A stretch of DNA of 64,000 nucleotides from JACDAN01 sp963721345 (GCA_963721345.1 CAVRIT010000001.1:2319815-2383814), one strand, 5' to 3'. Counted from the stretch's first letter, positions 17,504-26,869 are shown. Translations and numbers: made by a program. The notes: generated by a model not told the origin, from the letters alone.

Positions 17504-18283
17504 AGCTGGCAGCGCTCGCAGTGGCGGCTGCGGTGGGAGTCGGCCCCGCGGACTACGTTGCGGCTCGCCAGCAGCCCGGCGGTGGTTTCGCGGAATCCGG
17601 AGGCCGTCCTGATCCTGCGCTGACCGCGTGGGCGGTGCTCGGGCTCCACGCCGCCGGCCGCCGGCCGCCCCGCAACGCCGCCGACTACCTGCACGAGGCG
17701 CCGATCGCGGACACGACGGATCTGGCGCTGCGGGTGCTCGCCCTGCGGGCTCTCGGCGACACTCGCGGGCTCGAGCACGAGCTCCACCGCCGCGTGCGGA
17801 CGGACGGGCGGATCGGCACGTTGATCAACTCGACCGCCTGGGGCGCACTGGCTTTGGGGAAACCGCCTCAGGCGACGATTCGGTACCTGCTCCGCGCGCA
17901 GCAACGTTCGGGCGGCTGGTCCTGGGCTCCCCGCGGCGCGCCGGACTCGAACGACACCGCTGCGGTGATCCAGGCACTGCGCGCCGGCGGTGTTCGCGGG
18001 CGGCCGATCAGTCGCGGGCTCGCGTACATCCGCCGGCTGACGGCGCCGAGCGGAGGCGTGAGACTCGTCGCGGGGAGGCAGCCGGACGCCCAGTCCACAG
18101 CGTGGGCGATCCAGGCCCACGTCGCCGGCCGGCGTGCGCCCGCCGCGCGCGGCGTACCGCTTCCTTCGCTCGCTACGGCGGCCTGACGGCAGCTACCGCT
18201 ACAGCCGCCGCTACGCCGTCACGCCGACCCTCGTGACGGCACAGGTGCTTCCCGCGCTCGCCGGCAAGGCGTATCCGTACTGA
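17494..18283 (+). CDS. Alpha/alpha-toroid (prenyltransferase/squalene-cyclase repeat) protein, one frame break
   Basis: GTG start at 17494, about 262 residues when a single frame shift at about 18130-18160 is corrected; it then ends at 18281-18283 with LTPALAGKAYPY-like sequence. The uncorrected frame stops at 18186. Repeats typical of the alpha/alpha toroid are visible: QQPGGGFAESGGRPDPALTA, QRSGGWSWAPRGAPDSNDTA and RRPDGSYRYSRRY. The vertebrate cobalamin carriers have this same fold as their N-terminal domain, and DUF4430 as their C-terminal domain. As last gene of the riboswitch operon it could supply the second half of a split corrinoid binder. A short N-terminal hydrophobic stretch suggests export. 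Confidence 0.78.
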
Positions 18284-18293
18284 CGGGCACTCC

Positions 18294-18306
18294 GGTGCCA
18301 GGCACC
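18294..18306. repeat. Palindrome, REP-like
   Basis: The 13-base perfect palindrome GGTGCCAGGCACC lies just after the corrected stop of the toroid gene and before the helicase gene. It is related in style to the other short GC-rich palindromes in this window (GGACCAGGTCC, GGGGTCTGACCCC). It may end transcription of the B12 operon or be a REP element. Confidence 0.5.
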
Positions 18307-18416
18307 CGGCCGTGGCCCCGGCGGACAGGCCGCCTGGCTCCGCCGGCCTAGCCCCGACCCCGGCCGAACACCCGCCTCACGGCCGCCGAATACCCGCCTC
18401 GCTAGCATCGACCAAC

Positions 18417-20573
18417 ATGGCCGTCGCCTCACCCGAGACCTATCTCGCCGACCTGAACCCCGCGCAGCGGGAGGCCGTCCTGCACACCGAGGGCCCGCTG
18501 CTCGTCGTCGCCGGGGCCGGCTCCGGGAAGACGCGCGTGCTCACCCACCGGGTCGCGCACCTCATCGCCGCCGTGGGCGTCCAGCCGAACGAGATCCTGG
18601 CCATCACCTTCACGAACAAGGCGGCCGCGGAGATGCGCAGCCGCCTCGAGGACCTCCTCCCCGAGGTGGCGAGACGCATCTGGATCCTCACCTTCCACGC
18701 CGCTTGCGGCCGCATTCTCAGACGCGAGGCCACGCGGCTCGGCTACCGCACGAACTTCACGATCTACGACAGCGCCGACCAGGTGCGCCTGGTCAAGCAG
18801 TGTCTCGAGGAACTCGAGCGCGACCCGAAGCGCTTCCCCGCGAAGGGGATCCACGAGCGGATCTCCTCGGCGAAGAACCAGCTGATCAGCCCGGCCGACT
18901 ATCGCGAGCGCGTCGAGTCGTTCTACGACCAGACCGTCGCCGACGTCTACGACCTCTACCAGCGCCGCATGTTCGCCTCCAATGCCGTCGATTTCGACGA
19001 CCTCCTGATGCTCACGGTGGACGTCCTCGAGCGCTTCCCCGAGGCGAAGGAGCGCTGGCAGAAGGCGTTCCGCTACGTCCTCGTCGACGAATACCAGGAC
19101 ACGAACCACGCCCAGTACCGGCTGCTCCAGGTCCTGGCCGAAAAGCACAGGAACGTTTGCGCCGTGGGCGATCCGGACCAGTCCATTTACGCCTTCCGCG
19201 GCGCCGACATCCGCAACATCCTCGAGTTCGAGCGCGACTTCGGCGAGACACGGACGATCCCGCTCGAGCAGAACTACCGCTCGACGAACACGATCCTGCG
19301 CGCCGCGAACGGCGTGATCGCCCAGAACCGCGAGCGGAAACCGAAGAACTTGTGGTCGGACCTCGGCGACGGCGATCCCGTTCGCGTCCTCGAGGTCGAG
19401 GACGAGCACGCCGAAGCACGCTACGTCGCAGCCGAGATCGCCCGCCTGGTCGACGAGGGCGTGAACGGCAGCGAGATCGCGGTCTTCTACCGGACGAACG
19501 CCCAGTCGCGCGTCCTGGAAGACATCCTCGTCCGCCAGGAGATCCCGTACCAGGTGATCGGCGGCCCGCGCTTCTACGAGCGCGCCGAGGTGAAGGATCT
19601 GATCGCCTACCTCCAGGTGATCGACAACCCCTACGACGCCGTCAGCCTCCAGCGGATCGCCAACCGGCCGCGCCGCGGGATCGGCGACGCGTCGCTCGCC
19701 CGCCTCCAGACCTACGCCGACGGCCACGGCCTCTCGCTCTGGGAGGCGCTCGAGTTTCCGGAGGAAGCCGGCCTCGGACCGGCGCAGGTGCGCGCCGTCG
19801 ACGCACTCCGAACGCTGATCCAGTCGCTCCAGGCCGGTGCGCTGGAGCTCTCCGTCGACGAGTTGCTCGAGCGCACGCTGGAGCGCAGCGGCTATCTCAC
19901 CTCCCTCGAGGCGGAGCGGACGATCGAGTCCCAGGGCCGGATCGAGAACCTCCAGGAGCTCGTCGGCGTCACGCAGGAGTACCAGGCGTCCGCGCCCGAG
20001 CCGAACCTCTCGACCTTTCTCCAGGAGATCTCGCTCTACTCCGACCAGGACGCGCTGCGCGACCAGGAGAGCCTCGTCACGCTGATGACCCTCCACAACG
20101 CGAAGGGCCTCGAGTTCCAGGCCGTCTTCATGATCGGGATGGAGGAGGGGATCTTCCCGCACTCCCGCTCGATCGAGGAGAACGACGTCGAGGAAGAACG
20201 GCGGCTGGCCTATGTCGGCATGACGCGCGCGAAGGAGCTCCTCACGCTCACACACGCCTCGGCCCGCGCGCTCTACGGCAACCGCAGCTACAACCTCCCG
20301 TCGCGCTTCCTCGACGAGCTGCCGCAGGAGGAGCTCCACCGCGAGCGGCTGCGGCCGACGTCATGGTCGGGCTACGGCTCGCCGACGGCCCGGATCCAGC
20401 CGCGCGGCGACACGCCCGACCTCTCGACCGGCGACACCGTCCGCCACCAGACGCTCGGCGAAGGGATCGTCACCGCGGTCGAGCCCGGCGGCGTCGTCTC
20501 GGTGCGCTTCGCGGGCGAGAGCGTCGACCGGCGGCTCGTGCTCGACTACGCGCCGCTGGAGCGCCTCGGTTGA
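18417..20573 (+). CDS. pcrA: UvrD/PcrA-type superfamily 1 DNA helicase
   Basis: 718 residues from ATG 18417. Helicase motifs are all present: Q-motif LNPAQREAV, Walker A AGAGSGKT, ITFTNKAA, motif II VDEYQDTN, motif III GDPDQSIYAFRGAD, motif IV QNYRST, motif V TLMTLHNAKGLEF and motif VI YVGMTRAKE. It unwinds DNA in nucleotide excision and mismatch repair and displaces RecA filaments. The C-terminal GDTVRHQTLGEGIVTAVE region is the tail that binds RNA polymerase in PcrA. The following acetyltransferase overlaps the stop. Confidence 0.95.
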   Translation: MAVASPETYLADLNPAQREAVLHTEGPLLVVAGAGSGKTRVLTHRVAHLIAAVGVQPNEILAITFTNKAAAEMRSRLEDLLPEVARRIWILTFHAACGRILRREATRLGYRTNFTIYDSADQVRLVKQCLEELERDPKRFPAKGIHERISSAKNQLISPADYRERVESFYDQTVADVYDLYQRRMFASNAVDFDDLLMLTVDVLERFPEAKERWQKAFRYVLVDEYQDTNHAQYRLLQVLAEKHRNVCAVGDPDQSIYAFRGADIRNILEFERDFGETRTIPLEQNYRSTNTILRAANGVIAQNRERKPKNLWSDLGDGDPVRVLEVEDEHAEARYVAAEIARLVDEGVNGSEIAVFYRTNAQSRVLEDILVRQEIPYQVIGGPRFYERAEVKDLIAYLQVIDNPYDAVSLQRIANRPRRGIGDASLARLQTYADGHGLSLWEALEFPEEAGLGPAQVRAVDALRTLIQSLQAGALELSVDELLERTLERSGYLTSLEAERTIESQGRIENLQELVGVTQEYQASAPEPNLSTFLQEISLYSDQDALRDQESLVTLMTLHNAKGLEFQAVFMIGMEEGIFPHSRSIEENDVEEERRLAYVGMTRAKELLTLTHASARALYGNRSYNLPSRFLDELPQEELHRERLRPTSWSGYGSPTARIQPRGDTPDLSTGDTVRHQTLGEGIVTAVEPGGVVSVRFAGESVDRRLVLDYAPLERLG

Positions 20574-21780
20574 GCTACGAGATCCGACCTGCTCGAGCGG
20601 AGGAGTTCCCGGGCGCCATCGCCCCGATCTTCCACTACTTCGGCCGGCCGCCGAGCCCGGATTTCGCCGAGTCCGTCGCGCAACTCCTCCCGCCCGACCG
20701 CATCCACGTCGCGTCCGACGGGGACGCGGTCGCCGGCAGCGCCAGCGTCTTCCCGTTCGAGATGAGCATCCCGGGCGGGTTCGTCCGCGCGGCGGGTGTG
20801 ACGCTCGTGGGCGTGCTCCCCACGCACCGCCGCCGCGGGATTCTCCGGTCGCTCATGCGTGCGCAGATCGACGACATCCACGAGCGAGGCGAGCCGGTCG
20901 CGTACCTCTGGGCATCGGAGGATGCCCTCTACGGCCGCTACGGCTACGGCGTTGCGTCGTTCACGGGGAGCATCGAGCTGCAGCGCGACCGTTCCGCGTT
21001 CTACCGGGACTTCGAGCCCGCGGGCCGTATCCGCGTCCTCACGGCCGACGAGGCGGTCGAGCCGTTCTCGGAGATCCAGCGGCGCGCGGCAGCGCAGCAC
21101 CCAGGCATGTTCGTCCGCACCCGCGAGTGGTGGCTGTCGCGGCGACTCGCCGACCCGGAGTGGCGGCGCGAAGGCGGCGGCGAGCTCGTGCGCATCCTGC
21201 TCGAGCTCGACGACCGACCAGCGGGCTACGCGCTCTACCGGCTGCACTTCTCGATGGAGCGGGGCATCCCGAAGGGCTACACGAGCGTGATCGAGGCGGT
21301 GGGCGACTCACCCGAGGCGACGCGCGAGCTCTGGAGCTACCTGATCGGGATCGACTGGATGGAGAGCGTGCGTGCGGCGCTCCTCCCGCTCGACCACGAG
21401 CTCCTCCTGCTCGTCCGCGAGCCACGCCGTCTGACCTTCAACCAACGCGACGGGCTGTGGGTCAGGCTGGTCGACGTGGACGCCGCGCTCAACGCACGCA
21501 GCTACAAGCCCGGCGAGCCGGTCGTCGTCGAGCTGGCCGACGAGTTCTGCCCCTGGAACGAAGGCGTGTGGGAGATCGGGCCGGAGGGCTCGTCCCGCAG
21601 CACCGCGACACCGGAGCTGCGGCTCGACGCAGCGGCGCTGGGCTCGGCGTACCTGGGCGGTTTCACGTTCGGCCAGCTAGCACGCGCGGGGAGGGCGGAC
21701 GAGCTGAGGCAGGAGCGCTCGACCGGGCCGACGCGCTGTTTCGCGCCGACCGCTATCCGTGGTGCCCCGAGATCTTCTAG
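20570..21780 (+). CDS. Eis-like N-acetyltransferase with SCP2 C-terminal domain, one frame break
   Basis: TTG start at 20570 overlapping the helicase stop. An N-terminal GNAT domain (AAGVTLVGVLPTHRRRGILR is the acetyl-CoA loop) is followed by a second GNAT-like half and an SCP2-like domain, as in the Eis family, about 400 residues. Near 21705-21720 the frame must change to recover the family's C-terminus FRADRYPWCPEIF, ending at 21780; without it the frame runs to 21817 into nonsense. Eis proteins acetylate amines such as aminoglycosides or polyamines; the substrate here is unknown. The C-terminal carboxylate, which acts in Eis catalysis, is present only in the corrected reading. Confidence 0.85.
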
Positions 21781-21785
21781 TTCGG

Positions 21786-22388
21786 TTAGACGAGACCGAG
21801 CTCGTGGGCCCGGATGACGGCCTCCAGGCGCGTGTGGACGTCCAGCCGATCCAGGATCCCGCGTATGTGATTCCGCACGGTCTCGCTCGAGATCCCCAGC
21901 GAGTGCGCGATTCGCTCGGTCGAGTGGCCGGCAGCGAGGTGCCGGAGGACGTCGAGCTGGCGCGGCGTGAGGTGCGGGGCTGCGGCCAGCGCGGCGAGCG
22001 GCTCGTCTGCAGGATCCGCTAGGCCGAATACGCCGACGATCGAATCGCCCTCCAGGAGCTGGGTTGAGCTGATGTCGACCTCGACGTTCCGGCCGTGTGC
22101 GGCCTGGATGGCGACCCTGCCCTCGCTGGTTTCGGAGGTCCCGAGAAGCTTCGCTGCGAACTCCTGCTTCGCGAGCGTGAGGTACTCCGGCGCGATGACC
22201 TGGGCGATCTTCTTCCCGCGAAGATCGCCGAAATGCCGAAGTGCCGCCGCATTCATCCACCGGACCGTGCCGCTGCGGTCGAGGATGTACGCGGGCACCC
22301 TGAGCTTCGAGATCGACGGGGCGAGATCCGGCGCGATCCGCCGCAGCTCCTCGATGTTCTCGGCCTCGTCGATCACCAAATGACCCAT
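21786..22388 (-). CDS. PAS-domain LuxR-family transcriptional regulator
   Basis: About 200 residues from ATG 22388; the open frame extends further upstream but without conserved sequence. A PAS sensor domain (LRVPAYILDRSGTVRWMNAAA ... GRVAIQAAHGRNVEVDISST) is followed by a LuxR-type HTH: LTPRQLDVLRHLAAGHSTER, then IAHSLGISSETVRNHIRGIL. No receiver or kinase partner is adjacent, so it is probably a one-component regulator. It converges on the Eis-like gene. Confidence 0.9.
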   Translation of the reverse strand: MGHLVIDEAENIEELRRIAPDLAPSISKLRVPAYILDRSGTVRWMNAAALRHFGDLRGKKIAQVIAPEYLTLAKQEFAAKLLGTSETSEGRVAIQAAHGRNVEVDISSTQLLEGDSIVGVFGLADPADEPLAALAAAPHLTPRQLDVLRHLAAGHSTERIAHSLGISSETVRNHIRGILDRLDVHTRLEAVIRAHELGLV

Positions 22389-22568
22389 CTGAGTCAGGAC
22401 ACGCTTCCCGCTAGGCGTCAGTCTGGCACGGGGGGTCCTCGAGGCGCGGCCGCAGCGCCTTGCTCCCTCACTCCCCCGCGTGGCCCCGGCCCGAGGCACC
22501 CTCGCCGAGGGCCGGGGTCTTCCGGGCCGCGGGGGTCTATCAGCGACACCGCTACAATCCGCGCACCA

Positions 22569-22641
22569 GGGCGGTTAGCTCAGTTGGGAGAGCACCAGCT
22601 CGACAAGCTGGGGGTCACTGGTTCGAGCCCAGTACCGCCCA
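22569..22641 (+). tRNA. tRNA-Val (anticodon GAC)
   Basis: Acceptor stem GGGCGGT (22569-22575) pairs with ACCGCCC (22634-22640), followed by discriminator A. The D arm TTAGCTCAGTTGGGAGAGC, anticodon stem CCAGC/GCTGG with loop TCGACAA giving GAC, and T arm ACTGG-TTCGAGC-CCAGT are all standard. CCA is not encoded in full. A downstream inverted repeat GGCCGG/CCGGCC followed by TTCGCTTT may act as terminator. Confidence 0.96.
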
Positions 22642-22681
22642 CTCCTGATCGAAGGCCGGCCCTCGTCGCCGGCCATTCGCT

Positions 22682-23626
22682 TTGAGCGCGCCGCTTCTCC
22701 TCCTCTCGTACTTCGAGCCGGACGACGTTCCGAAGCTGATCCGTGCGATCAAGGCGACCCGAACACCGCCCGGGACGCGCATCTACGTCGGCAGCTACGG
22801 CGTGAACGCGCCGACCGCCCGGCAGGTGCACGAGCTCCGGCGGGGCAACTACGCGCCGCTCTTCCCGATCAAGCCGACGTCGTTCTGGAACCGGCGGCGG
22901 GTCGAGGACGCCCACGGACCGCGGTACGCCGGCGAGCTTCCGTCGCTGACGCGGCTCCTCAGGCTGCCGTCAAGCGAGCGCCTCGCCTGGGGGCGCGAGC
23001 TCGGACGTCGGTTCCGCGACGAGGTCCGACTCGCCGAGGCGGAAGGCGTCGTCGTCGACGCCTGGCAGTTCGACGAGCTCGTCGCCGAGCTTCCCGGTTC
23101 GCGCGCCTGGCGCGAGTTCACCCGTGGCGTTGTCCATGGGCTGAACGTCGGCCGGCTGGAGCTCGCGGACGGGCCTCGCATCGGCTTCGTCTGGGCGGCG
23201 AGGCAAGCGCTGCACGTCACTCGACTGCGGGTCGACTCGGAGCTCAAGGCGTTCTGGCGCGTGCTGGACGCCGCCACATTCGCGCTGGTGGGTGAGGAGT
23301 ACCCGCGCTTCGAAGGGAACCCCGAGGTCGCGGCGCATGCTCAGGGCGCCGAGCAGCGGGAGCTCGCACGCGGCGGTGAGATTCGCAAGCGGCTCGCCCG
23401 CCGGTACATGGCCGGCATGACTCCCGGCTGGCACCTCGCTCCGGGCCTCGGCGGCAACGTCCACCACTGGCCGCGCAGCGAGGTGAACCGCTGGCGAGCG
23501 AAGTACGTCGACGAGCGCGAGCGGATGGGGGTCGATCACTTCGGCGCCTACCACTTCCGCTTCGAGAACAGCAGCGAGCAGGTGATGCGCGACACGCTGG
23601 CCGGACTGGCTCGCGGCCTAGCCTGA
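22682..23626 (+). CDS. Conserved hypothetical protein, 314 residues
   Basis: TTG start at 22682, 41 bases after the tRNA. The protein is soluble with no signal peptide or clear membrane helix. Noticeable features are an N-terminal LLLSYFEPDDVPKLIRAIKA, the strand IYVGSYGVNAP, an acidic VVVDAWQFDELVAELPG, and a C-terminal MTPGWHLAPGLGGNVHHW with an aromatic HFGAYHFRFENSSEQV. I do not recognise the family. The spread of conserved-looking aromatic, Asp and Glu residues would fit a TIM-barrel glycosidase-like fold, but this is weak. Its end overlaps the converging aminotransferase by 9 bases. Confidence 0.7.
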   Translation: MSAPLLLLSYFEPDDVPKLIRAIKATRTPPGTRIYVGSYGVNAPTARQVHELRRGNYAPLFPIKPTSFWNRRRVEDAHGPRYAGELPSLTRLLRLPSSERLAWGRELGRRFRDEVRLAEAEGVVVDAWQFDELVAELPGSRAWREFTRGVVHGLNVGRLELADGPRIGFVWAARQALHVTRLRVDSELKAFWRVLDAATFALVGEEYPRFEGNPEVAAHAQGAEQRELARGGEIRKRLARRYMAGMTPGWHLAPGLGGNVHHWPRSEVNRWRAKYVDERERMGVDHFGAYHFRFENSSEQVMRDTLAGLARGLA

Positions 23627-24766
23627 GAGCGCGGGGACGAGCCGCTCGAGGCCGAGCTCCAGCTGCTCGTCGGTGACGGCGAGCGACAGCCGCGCCCATC
23701 CTTCTCCGCTCGGCCCGAAGCCGTCTCCGGGGGCGACGGCGACGCGGAACTCCTCGAGCAACCGCTCCAGGGTCAGCCCTTCCGGCAGGCGGATCCAGAC
23801 GTAGAACGTCCCTTCGCACACCGGGCGCGCAACGGCCGTTCCCTCGAGCGCCTCGAACAGGCGATCGCGCCGTCGCTCGTAGGCGCCGCGCCGCTCCGCG
23901 ACGGAGTCCTGCGGACCGGTCAGCGCGGCGATCCCAGCCTCTTGCACGGCCGTGAAGATCCCCGCACGCGTGTGGTCCTGGATCAGCTCGATCCGCGCGA
24001 CGATCTCCGCGTTGCCGACGACGAAGCCGAGGCGCCAGCCGGCCATGCCGTACGTCTTCGACATCGAGAACATCTCGACGCCGTACTCCTTCGCGTGGTC
24101 GGTCGCGAGGAAGCTCTCCGGCTGACGGCCGTCGAAGACCAGGTCGCCGTAGGCGAAGTCGTGCACGATCGCCGCGCCTGTCGCAGCCGCGAACTCGATC
24201 GCCTGCTCGAAGACGCCGGCCGGCGCGGCCACGGCGCAGGGGTTCGACGGGTAGTTCAGGTAGACCGCCGCGACGTCGGTGCGGGACGCTTCGTCCCAGC
24301 GGGGCGCCCAGCCGTTTGCCGGATCGAGGCGGAGCGGCTCGAGCCGTGCGGCTGCCAGGGCGACGGCGGAGGGGTAGTCCGGATAGCCGGGATCGGGGAG
24401 GAGGATCGTGCTCCCGCGCTCGGCGAGCACCAGAGCGAGCTCCACGAGCGCCGTCTTCGTCCCCGGTACGACCGCCACCTCGCGCTCCGCGTCGAGCGAC
24501 ACCCCGTAGAGGTCGCGGTAGCGCGCGGCGATGGCTTCGCGCAGCTCGGGCAGGCCGCGGAATGGGGGGTAGCCGTGCGCGCGCTGCTCCCGAGCGACCT
24601 CCGCCAGGCGCGCGACGACATGGGAAGGCGGGCCGACCTCGGGATTACCTCGGCCGAGATCGATCAGCGGCTCGCCGCCGGCACGAGCGGCCTCGGCAAC
24701 GCGGGCCAGCAGCGCGGTGAAGTATTGCTGGGGCAGCCGGTCGAGCCGTTCCGGCCGCGGTCGCAC
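23618..24766 (-). CDS. PLP-dependent class I/II aminotransferase
   Basis: 382 residues, fold-type I. The PLP lysine is in SMSKTYGMAGWRLGF; the Asn/Asp binding residues are in YLNYPSNPC and VHDFAYGDLVF; the substrate-binding DLGRGNPEVGPP lies at the N-terminus and the Tyr in HGYPPFRGLPELREA. It resembles the LL-diaminopimelate/alanine aminotransferase group. No biosynthetic neighbours fix the substrate. Confidence 0.88.
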   Translation of the reverse strand: MRPRPERLDRLPQQYFTALLARVAEAARAGGEPLIDLGRGNPEVGPPSHVVARLAEVAREQRAHGYPPFRGLPELREAIAARYRDLYGVSLDAEREVAVVPGTKTALVELALVLAERGSTILLPDPGYPDYPSAVALAAARLEPLRLDPANGWAPRWDEASRTDVAAVYLNYPSNPCAVAAPAGVFEQAIEFAAATGAAIVHDFAYGDLVFDGRQPESFLATDHAKEYGVEMFSMSKTYGMAGWRLGFVVGNAEIVARIELIQDHTRAGIFTAVQEAGIAALTGPQDSVAERRGAYERRRDRLFEALEGTAVARPVCEGTFYVWIRLPEGLTLERLLEEFRVAVAPGDGFGPSGEGWARLSLAVTDEQLELGLERLVPALSG

Positions 24767-24775
24767 GGGGCGATC

Positions 24776-25399
24776 TTACGGCGTAGGGAACCCAGCCTGG
24801 CGGGCGGAGTCGTCCATTTCGTCCTCTTTGTCGCGGCCGGTCGTGACGACGAGCCGTGGTCCCTCTTTCGTCTCGCGACTGTCGAAGACGACGCCGAGGG
24901 GGCTCCTGGTCGTGATCGCGAGGCTCACGTCATTGTCGTCGTCGTCCTCCTGGTCGATCAACGTCGTGACGTCCACGGCGCTCCATTTGCCTCGCCTCAC
25001 CGGCTTCGACGACGCGTAGCGGAGCGAGAGTCTCGGCGCGTTGCGGTAGGTGAGCTTTCGCTCCCGCCATCCGTCCTCGCGAACCCGTCGTACCTGGAAG
25101 CTCCGGCCGGCCACTTCCGCGTGGAGAAGGAGCGTGACGCTCTCGATCGTGTTCTTGAATTCCCCCACCTCGAAGCGGAGGAAGACCGTTGACTCCGGTT
25201 CGCCGTCCGCGCGCAACGCGCGGTTCCGCCCGAAGTTCCGGCCGGGCTGCGCGGCCGTCACGTACGTGTCCGCCTGTGGCTTGTACGCCCGGATCGTCCC
25301 GGGCTGCGCTGCCGCGGCGTAGCTCGCCCAGGCAGGGAGCAACACGAGCGCGAGAGCGCCCGCCAGCCGCGGCTTTGTTGTCGATCGAAAGTTGTCCAC
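24776..25399 (-). CDS. Exported DNRLRE-type beta-sandwich protein
   Basis: 207 residues with an N-terminal signal peptide (LAGALALVLLPAWASYAAAA). The mature part has the DNRLRE/CBM96-like pattern: ADTYVTAAQPGRNFGRNRALRA, FLRFEVGEFKNTIESVTLLL and VDVTTLIDQEDDDDNDVSLAI. It is a single domain. Such domains occur as carbohydrate- or surface-binding modules. The acidic DDDDND run may bind calcium (inference). It lies downstream of the XRE-TPR regulator on the same strand, with a 73-base gap. Confidence 0.72.
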   Translation of the reverse strand: MDNFRSTTKPRLAGALALVLLPAWASYAAAAQPGTIRAYKPQADTYVTAAQPGRNFGRNRALRADGEPESTVFLRFEVGEFKNTIESVTLLLHAEVAGRSFQVRRVREDGWRERKLTYRNAPRLSLRYASSKPVRRGKWSAVDVTTLIDQEDDDDNDVSLAITTRSPLGVVFDSRETKEGPRLVVTTGRDKEDEMDDSARQAGFPTP

Positions 25400-25472
25400 C
25401 TGGGATGCGTCGAAGACACCTCAAGTAGCCCAAAACGGACCCAAACCCTTACGACCCGGCGTTCGAAAAGGG

Positions 25473-26789
25473 CTAGACGGCGGCGTGGCCGTGGGCGGCG
25501 CCGACCCTCGCCTGAGCGGCGACAGCCTTCTTCAGCACCTCGAGGGCCTCGTCTTTGCGGCCCTCGGCTTCCAACAGGTCGGCCAGCTTTGCGTACACCT
25601 CGAGCACGTAGCGGCTCGGGCTTACCGAAAGCAGCTCCACGGCCCTCTCGTACGTCTCGATCGCGCGCGCTCGGTGACCGAGCTGCTCGTAGATCTCGGC
25701 GATGACCGTGTGGCCGCGCCCGGCGTCAACGGGGCTCGCGTCCTCCAGAGCCGCGGCACTTTCGACCGCGAGATCTGTCGCCTCCTCAGCTCGCCCGAGT
25801 TGTACGAGGGCGCGTGCCCTCTCGAGTTGGAAGAGCGCGCGCTCGACAGTGCTGCCGCCTTGCTCGACCAGGGGCAGACCCCGGTCGAGGATCACGAGGG
25901 CCTCCTCCGCGTTGTTTCGGTCGAGCTCGACGTGCGCGAGGAGCTGGTGTGCGCGCGCTGCATACGCCGTGTGCTCTGTGAGCTCGAGGAGCTCGAGCGC
26001 CTTGCGCGCATAGCGCGCCGCGGTGCCGGACTCTTTCTGCATGGCGTAGAGACGCGAAAGCGACCAATAGATTCGAGCACGGAACAGAGGGTCACGCGCG
26101 TTCTCAGCCTGTTCGACGGTGTCCGTGAGGACGGCTTCCGCCTCGTCGAACTCGCCCCTGTCGATGTAGGCGTTCGCGAGCAGGACACCGAAGCGCACAG
26201 CCTCCGGAGAGTTCTTGCGCTGATTGGCGCGTTCCAGGGATTGGCGGAACAGCCGGATGGCGGGCTCCACGTCGTCCAGCATCGCGTAGGCGCGGCCGAG
26301 GGTGTCTGCGAGCGACGGCTGATCGGCTGCGTCGGCTCCGGAGATTGCAAGCGCCTGCTCGAGTTGCTGGATCGCCCGCCTTGGATCGTCCCGCTGGAAC
26401 GCGATCTGGCCAAGGCCCGCGAGTGCACGCGACCGCTCGACATTCGTCGTGGCCGATTCGAGCGACTGCGTGTAGAGCGCCTCGGCGTTGTCGAGCTCGT
26501 TGAACCGCAGCGCGATCTCGGCGTCGAGCAGCGTCCGGTCCTCGCCGAGCGCGTCGCGATCGAGCCCCGTCGCGAGCCAATCCTCGCTCACCCCGAGACG
26601 CCGGCCCATCTCACGCAGCAGCTGCAGCGAGGGAATGCGCTCTCCCGCTTCGATGCGTGAGATGTACGCGGGGGAGCAGCCCTCGAAGGAAAGCTGGCGC
26701 TGGCTGAGATCCGCGCGCTCGCGGGCCTCACGAAGCCTGCGGCCTACTTCGGCAGGATCGTCGACATGTGTTGACTTCCGTCTCGGCAA
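25473..26789 (-). CDS. XRE-family HTH regulator with C-terminal TPR repeats (RRNPP-like)
   Basis: 438 residues. Residues about 15-70 form an XRE helix-turn-helix (LREARERADLSQRQLSFEGC, then SPAYISRIEAGERIPSLQLL). Residues about 90-430 are a continuous TPR array, with repeats such as ALAGLGQIAFQRDDPRRAIQ, AYIDRGEFDEAEAVL and IYEQLGHRARAIETYERAVE. HTH plus TPR is the architecture of the PlcR/NprR/Rgg peptide-sensing regulators. TTG start at 26789 is supported by GAGGGGAAG about 5 bases upstream. The gene diverges from a tiny exported-peptide gene at 26870. Peptide binding is inferred, not shown. Confidence 0.85.
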   Translation of the reverse strand: MPRRKSTHVDDPAEVGRRLREARERADLSQRQLSFEGCSPAYISRIEAGERIPSLQLLREMGRRLGVSEDWLATGLDRDALGEDRTLLDAEIALRFNELDNAEALYTQSLESATTNVERSRALAGLGQIAFQRDDPRRAIQQLEQALAISGADAADQPSLADTLGRAYAMLDDVEPAIRLFRQSLERANQRKNSPEAVRFGVLLANAYIDRGEFDEAEAVLTDTVEQAENARDPLFRARIYWSLSRLYAMQKESGTAARYARKALELLELTEHTAYAARAHQLLAHVELDRNNAEEALVILDRGLPLVEQGGSTVERALFQLERARALVQLGRAEEATDLAVESAAALEDASPVDAGRGHTVIAEIYEQLGHRARAIETYERAVELLSVSPSRYVLEVYAKLADLLEAEGRKDEALEVLKKAVAAQARVGAAHGHAAV

Positions 26790-26802
26790 AGACTCTTCCC
26801 CT

Positions 26803-26853
26803 CTTATACTAAGCGCTTCCCGGGCCCGGGACTATCCCGCAACTCAACAGTTG
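26803..26853. promoter_or_regulatory. Divergent control region with two inverted repeats
   Basis: The 80-base gap between the XRE-TPR regulator and the 26-residue peptide gene holds a -10-like TATACT (26805-26810). It sits inside an inverted repeat CTTA-TAC-TAAG (26803-26813). A palindromic CCCGGGCCCGGG lies at about 26819-26830. A second inverted repeat CAACT-CAAC-AGTTG lies at 26840-26853. No convincing -35 box sits 17 bases from TATACT. Either repeat could be the operator of the XRE-TPR regulator. Confidence 0.45.
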
Positions 26854-26869
26854 TCGAAGGGAGGTCCCG

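Noticed and set aside
18429..20339. 636-codon minus-strand open frame opposite the UvrD-type helicase
   Set aside because: Antisense to a gene with every helicase motif; no domain recognisable in the reverse frame.
26771..26810. TTGACT and TATACT as a -35/-10 promoter for the small peptide gene
   Set aside because: The spacing is 28 bases, too long for a sigma-70 type promoter; TATACT alone is kept as a possible -10.
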